Shown here: piece by piece, positions 17,336 through 26,400 of the stretch
Layout of the letters: each line of letters starts with the position of its first letter
How positions within the stretch are numbered: the first letter of the stretch is position 1
Assembly (NCBI GenBank): GCA_035771165.1
Contig: JAWNZC010000354.1
Coordinates: forward strand, 2,119,001 to 2,183,000
DNA length: 64,000 bases
Reading direction: 5' to 3'
From: Paragorgia papillata
Taxonomy: Eukaryota; Cnidaria; Anthozoa; Scleralcyonacea; Coralliidae
The notes under the pieces: generated by a model
The model's input: only the letters and a program-made list of their open reading frames with translations
Database searches by the model: none
Told to the model about the DNA's origin: nothing
Translations under genes and position numbers: made by a program

Positions 17336-20300
17336 TATATATATATAATATATTTTAGAGTATATATATGAAGTACCGTAAAGCTCTAAACCCGGCATAC
17401 ACTGAAACAAGTTTTCGCAACACACTTTTGGAAAAGTTTACGAAACTTGTTTCAAAAGAATGATAGAACAGTGTTCTAATCAGGGAAACTTGGTTTCTGA
17501 AACAAAGTTTCGGAAAAAACTTTTCCGTCAATATACACTGGAAAGTTTTGTTTTGGAAACTGTGTTTCACAAGCCAAGCCATGCAACCAAACGCGAAAAG
17601 TACGATGGGAATTACTATATTCAAATAGCGAAGCACACGTTTACTATATTTATCGGCCAAAATCATACAAATAAACCAAACTTGCCTCTCTGGGGATTAT
17701 TAACGAGCATTTTCGCGCTTGGCTTTGACCTTTTGGCTTTGGCCAGGACAACCTTAATTGATTTAGCTGTATACAACACTGTTAATCTTAAAGCATTCAA
17801 ATCGGTAATTTTAACGGTAAGATTTGAAGGCAAAATTTGAAATGAATGCTTACTTTTGATCTGCTGTGTTGATTTGTTCTCCAGAGGACTGATATAAACG
17901 ATTGAACAGCTTTGAACTCACTGCTCTTCTGAACACTAGTATATATAAATAAGAAAACCCGGCCGGCTCCGACTATTTCGGCAGAAAGTCTCTATTTTCA
18001 TGGTATACAGCCAGTGCTGTAATAGTTACATAATTTTTGTAACTAGTTACAGTTACATCATCAGAAAAGTAACTAGTTACCGATACAAGTTACAATGAGA
18101 AAAAAAGTAACTATTGTTACAGTTACAAAGTTACTTCAAAAATTTTGTAACTAGTTACAATTGCAAAGTTACATCTATTCTTTTGTTCAGCTATTAAAAT
18201 CGTGTGTGAAAGCGTGTGAATTAGACAAAACTATTGTTTAATTTGACCAGAAGATAATTGTCAAAATTACGATCAGTCATTGAGCAACTATGTGGTCTGA
18301 AAATTAACGAAGATTCGAGCCTGGATACGACGTTGAACGACGACTTGGCGAGGTTGGGAGTATTACGAATATCGCAAAAAGTAACGGCGCTCTCGACGGC
18401 AGATGTAACTAGTTATCGTTATTCCTACTTTTTGTAACTAGTTACAGTTACCTTCTGAAAAAAGTAACTGGTTACTGGTAAAGTTACTAAAAAAAGTAAC
18501 GATTATGTAACTAGTTACTTATAACGAAGTTACTCACAGCACTGGTTACAGCATGCATATATCCTTGAATAACAGCCCTGAATTCATGCCAGTTGACACA
18601 TGCATGACTAGCATGCCTATTTTTCTAAGAGCTCTCCAAGATTGCCATTCACCCATGGTGAATGCATTTTTTCAAAGCAATTTTAAGTAATAGATAAAGC
18701 ATGAGCAGCGATCTGTATCTGATTTACAAGGCGAGCTTGCAAGCGAGCCGTAGTAAATCAGATACAGATCGGCTGCAAATGCTTTATCGTACTTATCAAA
18801 TGGACGCATCTAAATAGCCATGTTTTCAAACTATTTTTCAGGTTGGAGTGATTTTAGTTAAGTAAATTGAGGGGAAAGTTTATGTAAATCAGGACGAATC
18901 TGTTCGCGATTTACAGATATTGATTAAACATTCATTTCTTTTGAATTTTCTTCATGAATTTTTAATGATTTGATGAATGTTGTTACCACGACAAAATCAA
19001 TATTTTATTTAGTACTTTAAGTATTTTTTGATATATTGAGTCTCGCAAGTTATTTGATCTAATATTATACATATATAGTTCTTTCGATAATCACTAAGCA
19101 ACGTTTCTCCTTCTTTTTCATTTTTACTAGTTAACGACTGGCAGAAAAGACAGTGCAGTTGTATTAGTATTTTCAGCTTCGCAAACCAAGGAAGTACGTT
19201 ATTTTGTTGATTTTGCCCTGATTTTTCGTTACATGTAGCGCTATGTCAGCACTGGCCATGTTTCTATTGTGTGCCTGACTATGGTTGGTCAAGCCACAGA
19301 CCACCCAGCTGGCGCCAATCTCGTTCCCAGAGCCCACGTTCCCCAACCGGGAAACGAGAGACTCTGGGATAATCCGTTTCAAATCGTTACGTTATTGGCT
19401 GAATAGTGAGCATGAGTTGATCTGAAGTGACTGGAAGTAGAATTAATAAAACCAAAATAACAAAGATGTCGGACGACAAGACTCCAGTGAAGACGTTGCC
19501 GCGATCGATATCTTCGCCGTATGTGTGTAGATGCTGTAATTCGAGCTTCGCCAGCAACCCCATTGCCTTGTTTGGGGAAAAGTCAAACAAGGAGAACATA
19601 TTATCCAGATTCCGCTCGGATATTTACGCATGCGTACCTCAACCGGAATAACAAGGATCCTGTGATTTGAAACGGATTATCCCAGAGTCTCTCGTTTCCC
19701 GGGTGGGGAACGTGGGCTCTGGGAACGAGATTGCCCAGGCGCATGATATGACAAGCGATCAGTAAACTCGTTTTCAGTGCCTTATGGGTTTTGCGCGGCG
19801 GCCATGGAGCATATAATTTAGCCTCGTACCCAGGCGCGCTAGGGAAAGTAGCGAGCTAAGCGCGCGGGGGTGCGTGGGGAGGACAGCATATAATTAAGAT
19901 TATGTCAGCCTTATATATTGAACATACACTGAACGCCCATGCGTGACAAATTTCTCGAACCATTCGCATCTGTACATTATTACCGTAATATCACTATTAA
20001 ACCCCGGGTTTTTTTTGTGGGGGTTTCAAGCTTATTTGAGGGGAGTGGGGGCTTATTTCCAATAAGTGCAAAATGTCTGATTCTCCCTTATTTATATCAA
20101 CTGATTTAAGTAAAAAAAGTCTGATTCTCCTCTAATTTATCAACTGATTTGGGGTGTGTGGATGAGGGGGGCTTAATTATTATCTGCTTCCAGAAATGGG
20201 GGCTTATTAGAAAGGGGTGCTTATTAGGAAGGGGTGCTTATTAGAAAGGGGGTGCTTATTAGAAAGGGGTGCTTATTAGAAAGGGGGTGCTTATTAGAAA

Positions 20301-22166
20301 GGGGTGCTTATTAGAAAGGGGGTGCTTATTAGAAAGGGGGTACTTATTAGAAAGGGGGTGCTTATTAGAAAGGGGGCTTATTAGAAAGGGGGTGCTTATT
20401 AGAAAGGGGGTGCTTATTAGAAAGGGGGTGCTTATTAGAAAGGGGGTGCTTAAAAGAGGGGGGGGGGGCTTAATAATAGATAACTTACGGTACAACCATA
20501 CACTTATTCAACTGCCTATCTTCACCCACGGTTGTGAGTTCGATTCACACTTGGGATTTTTTGTTAGTATAAAATATATCAAAATATATCTTTACAAAAA
20601 TCTTTAAATCCGACCTGGCGTACATTCTATCTAAAAAATTTTAAAGAATTTTTAGGCTTAAGATATACACACGTTACCACATTCACAAGTATTCTTTTCA
20701 CTAAATTATTGCAAAATTTTTACGTTTTAGTTTTGATAAACATATTTTTTTAATTTTTGCAGGGAATGCAATGCTGACGGCGAGATCAAAGTAAGATTTT
20801 TTTAGTCACAGCTTTTCAATTTCGTTGTCCAAAATTTTGTTTTCTCTTTGTTTTACTCTTCTGATAGTCTGATACTGTATCACTGTATACTCTACACTGT
20901 AGACTGTATAAAAGCCTTTTAGTATAAATACACAGGTATTATAGAAAATCGTGCGCACTGATTGGTCGAGCTACCTCGAACTAATTCTCGATAATCACCT
21001 ACAGCGTGACCTGTTAACTCGTCTCGCTTCTTGGCTTTTATTTCAGTTCGGCTTTTATTTGTCGTGTTTTTAGATAAACAGCTTTAAAGAAAACCAGCAG
21101 CAATGTTCTAGCACATTTTATTGTTCAGAATATTTGAATAAAGATAACCAGTTCTTAAGCAAAATGGTCGCCAGCCAATTTGTCAATGCGACAGACGAGG
21201 AAATTTATTGAAATTAACAATTTTAAAGAAAGTGTTGTTCCTAGAAGTACGAAATTGTGTGTTTGTACTAAAACAAATTATTCGATTTATTTTTATCTTC
21301 CTTTTAATTGGTTGAGGGACCACTACGTCACCTGCAAATAACTGCCTACAAATAACAGTCTGCTCATGCGCATTAGTCGGAGATGTTGTTTTGCAGCTAA
21401 TAATATTTTGCTCATGCGCGTTACACTCAATTTCGGCAAACGTAAATCGCTCGTTCAGCCAAGCTGGAAAGAAATGAATGGACATAATTACAGGTAAACA
21501 ATGTCAAATAAAAAATAAATCGAATAATAAAACAATTATTGAACTCGGTATTCACAAAATATCGTGATTTGTCAGTGTCTCGCAGTTCAGCTATTTGCCT
21601 TCGGCATCGGCGAATAACTGAACTGCTCGCCACTGACAAATCACGATATTTTGCTCAACCTCGTCCAAAAATTGTTAATTATTCACCTCAGGCTTGGTGA
21701 ATATCAGTGAATAATAACCTCGACTTCGTCTCTATTCCCTCGCCTTCGGTGAATAATTGTTAAATAAAGGTGTCTTTATTAATATGTTTTCTTTCCAGTT
21801 TTGGAGGCATTTGGCAGAAATTTAACGAATTTGGGCCAATTGAGTACTGCAACACGCGACCTGCACGACCTGGTAAGTGAGGTCTCAAAACACTTATTTA
21901 ACGACGATGACAACAACGACGACAACAACAACAACAACAACGATGATGACTAGAACGACGACGACACCAACAACAACAGCAACAACAAAAACAACAACAA
22001 AATCCAGCTTACATCATAGATAAGTTTGATCCCAACTCTTACAAACCTAGAACACTAATACTATGCAAGTTATTTTAATTGTTGGGTTTTTTTGTTTTTC
22101 TTTTTTGCAGTTTCCAGGCAGCTAGATGATCTTTGTTACTGTATGACAGGAAATCCCTCTGTTTGA
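16528..22166 (+). CDS. Gene B: secreted two-module cysteine-containing precursor, paralogue of A
   Basis: Exons by splice sites: 16528-16664, 17013-17122, 19131-19193, 20763-20790, 21799-21872, 22111-22166 (stop TGA); phases 2,1,1,2,1 as in gene A; 155 aa. Exon 1 encodes a signal peptide (MKFFGAILVCLLLAIPYGS) and a basic stretch with HRHRK. Module 1 (exons 2+3) has one cysteine in NFCRENFGA and then CSC; module 2 (exons 5+6) has EYCNTRPARP and then CYC. The gap between first and second cysteine is 14-15 residues, against 14 and 10 in gene A. Lys-Arg pairs occur but not just ahead of each module as in A. Outside the signal and cysteines the two proteins have little identity, so the exon structure is the main proof of kinship. 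The 28-bp exon 4 and the donor after GGAA (19193) are the weakest calls. Introns hold many transposons. Secreted; function unknown. Confidence 0.7.
17300..17365. repeat. AT microsatellite in gene B intron 2
   Basis: Runs of (AT)n broken by short A/T changes. Confidence 0.9.
17385..17575. repeat. Dispersed repeat with GGCATACACTG and GTTTCTGAAAC words
   Basis: Contains CCGGCATACACTGAAACAAG, TTTCTGAAACAAAGTTT and ATACACTGGAAAG. The same words in similar order occur at 47627-47730, ending with AGTGTATGCTGGGC there, so this is a TIR-like element present at least twice. Confidence 0.65.
18012..18544. mobile_element. hAT-like non-autonomous element, 533 bp
   Basis: Ends CAGTGCTG and CAGCACTG are inverted. 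Both sides are built from many GTAACTAGTTAC words, an arrangement known from hAT MITEs in several animals. The flanks TATACAGC and GTTACAGC are an imperfect 8-bp duplication (6 of 8). Lies in gene B intron 2. Confidence 0.8.
18687..18975. mobile_element. Fold-back MITE, subfamily 2, copy 1
   Basis: Contains the hairpin GATCTGTATCTGATTTAC...GTAAATCAGATACAGATC around GCTTGCAAGC, then ACAGATATTGATTAAACATTC and a CTTCATGAATTTTTAATG end. Copies at 46525-47620 (split) and 51555-51850. Lies in gene B intron 2. Confidence 0.75.
19317..19733. mobile_element. Fold-back element (417 bp) carrying a small ORF
   Basis: Inverted arms of about 69 bp start CAATCTCGTTCCCAGAGCCC; the end motif is shared with the 9-bp-TSD elements at 6551-6611 and 45831-45917. 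The flanks AGCTGGCGC and CCCAGGCGC match at 6 of 9 positions. Between the arms is the ORF at 19466-19651. Lies in gene B intron 3. Confidence 0.75.
19466..19651 (+). CDS. Small ORF with a single Cys-x-x-Cys, inside a fold-back element
   Basis: A 61-residue frame starting MSDDKTP. Residues around VCRCCNSSFASNPIALFGEK resemble the first half of the ZAD-like zinc-binding domain seen at the N terminus of some cnidarian transposon-linked proteins; that comparison is from memory. The partner second Cys pair is absent, so any zinc site would be incomplete. It is probably a captured or leftover N terminus of the autonomous element's protein. An in-frame ATG lies upstream at 19427; I chose 19466 because the residues before it look random. 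Confidence 0.3.
   Translation: MSDDKTPVKTLPRSISSPYVCRCCNSSFASNPIALFGEKSNKENILSRFRSDIYACVPQPE
20203..20465. repeat. 19-bp minisatellite, about 14 copies, in gene B intron 3
   Basis: Units of GTGCTTATTAGAAAGGGGG with 17-19-bp length variants run to a G-rich end near 20470. Related single units GGGGGCTTATT occur from about 20010. The frames it opens on both strands are repeat artefacts. Confidence 0.95.
20945..21775. mobile_element. Complex fold-back element in gene B intron 4
   Basis: Includes CGTGCGCACTGATTGGTC at the left, an inner hairpin of AAATATCGTGATTTGTCAGTG and CACTGACAAATCACGATATT (about 21555-21650), and a right part with GGTGAATATCAGTGAATAAT and ACCTCGACTTCGTC. The right part matches 48555-48830. 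No intact transposase frame seen. Confidence 0.65.
21900..22000. repeat. AAC/ACG trinucleotide repeat in gene B intron 5
   Basis: Imperfect runs of ACAACA and ACGACG begin about 30 bp after the donor of exon 5. Confidence 0.9.
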
Positions 22167-22178
22167 GGTCGATATCTG
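22167..22178 (+). other. Gene B 3' UTR start and donor site
   Basis: Twelve bases after the stop the sequence reads CTG|GTGAGT, a good donor, matching the layout of gene A (donor 8 bases after the stop). A simple-repeat block follows it. Confidence 0.5.
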
Positions 22179-22198
22179 GTGAGTTTTAGGTTGACATC

Positions 22199-22372
22199 TA
22201 TAGGTAGGTAGGTAGGTAGGTAGGTAGGAAGGAGGGAGGGAGGGAAGGAAGGGGAGGAAGGGGGTGAGGGAGGTGAGGGAGGGAGGGAGAGAGGATGGGT
22301 GGACGGATGGATGGACGGAAGGAGGGAGGGAAGGGGAGGAAGAAAATAAAGAAAGAAGGAAAGAAAGGACAG

Positions 22373-22400
<28 letters not shown>
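22199..22400. repeat. GGTA / GGGA purine-rich block and TA run
   Basis: (GGTA)n passes into GGAGGGAGGGA-type purine repeats and then a (TA)n of about 28 bp. It begins about 20 bp after the predicted 3' UTR donor, as the GAGT repeat does in gene A. Confidence 0.9.
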
Positions 22401-22404
<4 letters not shown>

Positions 22405-22422
22405 AGAAATAGAAAACATTTT

Positions 22423-22574
22423 CCGTGTTTCCATAGAGTTATAGAAACACGAGGGGAAGTTTGGGAGAATGAGAAATTGTAGTGGGAACATGAGCCCGCA
22501 GGGCGAGTGTTTCCACGCTATTTCGAGTTCACCCAAACTTCCACAAGTGTTTCTATAACTCTATGGGAACACGG
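22423..22574. mobile_element. MITE with CCGTGTTTCCATAGAGTTAT ends
   Basis: Ends CCGTGTTTCCATAGAGTTAT and ATAACTCTATGGGAACACGG are inverted over nearly 28 bp. A 32-bp hairpin of the same words (GCCGTGTTTCC...GAAACACGGC) at 22733-22764 looks like a collapsed relative. Confidence 0.8.
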
Positions 22575-22836
22575 AAATTTTTTTTTCTATTTCCTTTATA
22601 AAATAACCTGTCGAAAATAGGTATAGAATGTAAAAATAATCAAAGTGTAAATTCTCCTTACTCTTCGTAATGGGGTATGATGGCGTATAATGGTGTATCC
22701 GTAATGATGGTGTATTGAATGGCGTGGACCTTGCCGTGTTTCCATAAAGTTATAGAAACACGGCTTTCAACCAATCGCCGCGCTTGTTTTCAAAATGTTA
22801 TTTTATAAATATTACATATATATATTTCTAAAATTC

Positions 22837-23104
22837 ATTAATAATTCACGAGGAAAACACAAAGAAAAATCATGAGCGTATCGGATCTATATATGTGATA
22901 TAGACTCGCTCTAAGTTTTTCGCTGGTTTTTAATGGCTGAGATAACCTTAATTTTCAAAATTACTACGCCAATGAACGTATGAAGTGATTCTTTTTAGAA
23001 GCCATTTAAAAACCTTGCAGTATGGGCTTTATCGGCTCTAAAACACTCGGCTATCACCTCGTGTTTTATATCCGATAAAGCCCTCCTGCGCGGTTTATAA
23101 ATAG
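22837..23104 (+). mobile_element. Fold-back MITE, subfamily 1, copy 2
   Basis: Matches 200-485, including CATTAATAATTCACGAGG, TTACTACGCCAATGAACG and TATCCGATAAAGCCCTCCTG. Confidence 0.75.
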
Positions 23105-23232
23105 TACATATATACCATATAATACATATAATACATATTATACACATGTTCATTTACAACAAATTAAACTACAAGCTACAGCATTCATAGAACATTAAAT
23201 TAAATATATTTTATCAATCTCTTTTATAATAG

Positions 23233-23428
23233 AAGTCAGACGTGTCTTCCAATGACCACTGGTGAAAAAAAAGTATAACCACGGAGGAAAGACAACAAAT
23301 ATCTAAACTAAATACGATAAAACCGACAATAGATGCTGTAGAAATTGAGAACAATTGTAAACAGCAACGTAAAACTGAATAATTAAAACTTTTTTAAAAC
23401 GTTTAATTTTTTTTTATTATAATAAACT
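23233..23428 (+). other. Possible 3' UTR exon of gene B
   Basis: A pyrimidine tract and TTTTATAATAG acceptor end at 23232; the following bases (AAGTCAGACG) weakly resemble the start of the gene A terminal exon (AACTCAGATG). AATAAA lies at about 23422. If correct, gene B ends about 25 bp before the satellite array. Confidence 0.35.
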
Positions 23429-23449
23429 TTAGAAAGAACACTTTATTTT

Positions 23450-26400
23450 AACCCCTTTACTTTTTTCCCCGATTTTTTTTAAAAAAACAGAAAAAATTAT
23501 ATTTAGCCCAAATACAGACTTCTCCTTTTCACAGAAGGTCTAAAAAGACTTTATTTAACCGTTTTTGACCCTAATTCAAAAGTTTGAAAAAAGTAATAGC
23601 AACGGTAAAAAAGTAACCTTTTACTTTACTGCTGTATTTGGTTTTAAAAAATCGTTTTATAAAGTCGTTTTAAACCTTCTGTGAAAAGGAGAAGGCTGTA
23701 TTTTGTCTAAAAATATTTGTTTTGATTTTTTGAAAAAAATCCGGAAAAAAAAAGTAAAGGGGTTAGCCTTTACTTTTTGACCGATTTTGGCCACTTTTGA
23801 AACTTTTGAGTTAGGGTCAAAAACGGTTAAATAAAGTCGTTTTAAACCTTCTGTGAAAAGGAGAAGGCTGTATTTTGGCTAAAAATATTTGTTTTGATTT
23901 TTTGAAAAAAAATCCGGAAAAAAAAAGTAAAGGGGTTAGCCTTTACTTTTTGACCGATTTTGGCTACTTTTGAAACTTTTGAGTTAGGGTAAAAAATGGT
24001 TAAATAAAGTCGTTTTAAACCTTCTGTGAAAAGGAGAAAATTGTATTTTGTCTAAAAATATTTGTTTTGATTTTTTGAAAAAAATCCGGAAAAAAAAAGT
24101 AAAGGGGTTAGCCTTTACTTTTTGACCGATTTTGGCCACTTTTGAAACTTTTGAGTTAGGGTCAAAAACGGTTAAATAAAGTCGTTTTAAACCTTCTGTG
24201 AAAAGGAGAAGGCTGTATTTTGTCTAAAAATATTTGTTTTGATTTTTTGAAAAAAATCCGGAAAAAAAAAGTAAAGGGGTTAGCCTTTACTTTTTGACCG
24301 ATTTTGGCCAATTTTGAAACTTTTGAGTTAGGGTCAAAAACGGTTAAATAAAGTCGTTTTAAACCTTCTGTGAAAAGGAGAAGGCTGTATTTTGTCCAAA
24401 AATATTTGTTTTGATTTTTTGAAAAAAAATGGAAAAAAAAAGTAAAGGGGTTAGCCTTTACTTTTTGACCGATTTTGGGCACTTTTGAAACTTTTGAGTT
24501 AGGGTAAAAAACGGTTAAATAAAGTCGTTGTAAACCTTCTGTGAAAAGGAGAAGGCTGTATTTTGGCTAAAAATATTTGTTTTGATTTTTTGAAAAAAAT
24601 CCGGGGAAAAAAAAGTAAAGCGGTTAGCCTTTACTTTTTGACCGATTTTGAAACTTTTGAGTTAGGGTCAAAAACGGTTAAATAAAGTCGTTTTAAACCT
24701 ACTGTGAAAAGGAGAAGGCTGTATTTTGGCTAAAAATATTTGTTTTGATTTTTTGAAAAAAATCCGGGAAAAAAAAGTAAAGGGGTTAGCCTTTACTTTT
24801 TGACCGATTTTGGCCACTTTTGAAACTTTTGAGTTAGGGTCAAAAACGGTTAAATAAAGTCGTTTTAAACCTTCTGTGAAATGGAGAAGGCTGTATTTTG
24901 GCTAAAAATATTTGTTTTGATTTTTTGAAAAAAATCCCGGAAAAAATAGTAAAGGGGTTAGCCTTTACTTTTTGACCGATTTTGGGCACTTTTGAGTTAG
25001 GGTCAAAAACGGTTAAATAAAGTCGTTTTAAAACCTTCTGTGAAAAGGAGAAGGCTGTATTTTGTCTAAAAATATTTGTTTTGATTTTTTGAAAAAAATC
25101 CGGGGAAAAAAAGTAAAGGGGTTAGCCTTTACTTTTTGACCGATTTTGAAACTTTTGAGTTAGGGTCAAAAACGGTTAAATAAAGTCGTTTTAAAACTGT
25201 GAAAAGGAGAAGGCTGTATTTTGGCTAAAAATATTTGTTTTGATTTTTTGAAAAAAATCCGGGAAAAAAAAGTAAAGGGGTTAGCCTTTACTTTTTGACC
25301 GATTTTGGCCACTTTTGAAACTTTTGAGTTAGGGTCAAAAACGGTTAAATAAAGTCGTTTTAAACCTTCTGTGAAATGGAGAAGGCTGTATTTTGGCTAA
25401 AAATATTTGTTTTGATTTTTTGAAAAAAATCCCGGAAAAAAAAGTAAAGGGGTTAAGCCTTTACTTTTTGACCGATTTTGGGCACTTTTGAAACTTTTGA
25501 GTTAGGGTAAAAAACGGTTAAATAAAGTCGTTGTAAACCTTCTGTGAAAAGGAGAAGGCTGTATTTTGTCTAAAAATATTTGTTTTGATTTTTTGAAAAA
25601 AATCTGGAAAAAAAAAAGTAAAGGGGCTAGCCTTTACTTTTTGACCGATTTTGGCCACTTTTGAAACTTTTGAGTTAGGGTCAAAAACGGTTAAATAAAG
25701 TCGTTTTAAACCTTCTGTGAAAAGGAGTAGGCTGTATTTTGGCTAAAAATATTTGTTTTGATTTTTTGAAAAAAATCTGGAAAAAAAAAGTAAAGGGGTT
25801 AGCCTTTACTTTTTGACCGATTTTGAAACTTTTGAGTTAGGGTCAAAAACGGTTAAATAAAGTCGTTTTAAACCTACTGTGAAAAGGAGAAGGCTGTATT
25901 TTGGCTAAAAATATTTGTTTTTGATTTTTTGAAAAAAATCCGGGAAAAAAAAAGTAAAGGGGTTAGCCTTTACTTTTTGACCGATTTTGGCCACTTTTGA
26001 AACTTTTGAGTTAGGGTCAAAAACGGTTAAATAAAGTCGTTTTAAACCTTCTGTGAAATGGAGAAGGCTGTATTTTGGCTAAAAATATTTGTTTTGATTT
26101 TTTGAAAAAAATCCCGGAAAAAATAGTAAAGGGGTTAGCCTTTACTTTTTGACCGATTTTGGGCACTTTTGAGTTAGGGTCAAAAACGGTTAAATAAAGT
26201 CGTTTTAAACCTTCTGTGAAAAGGAGAAGGCTGTATTTTGTCTAAAAATATTTGTTTTGATTTTTTGAAAAAAATCCGGGGAAAAAAAGTAAAGGGGTTA
26301 GCCTTTACTTTTTGACCGATTTTGAAACTTTTGAGTTAGGGTCAAAAACGGTTAAATAAAGTCGTTTTAAACCTGTGAAAAGGAGAAGGCTGTATTTTGG

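Noticed and set aside
20510..20560. tRNA gene (GAGTTCGATTCACAC looks like a B box)
   Set aside because: No A box or acceptor stem upstream, where the minisatellite lies.
5434..22166. Calling genes A and B toxins or antimicrobial peptides
   Set aside because: Signal peptide plus cysteines is not enough; the cysteine pattern matches no family I can name with confidence.
24162..24482. 106-aa frame in the satellite
   Set aside because: Two monomers read in a frame that happens to stay open; other monomers have indels that break it.
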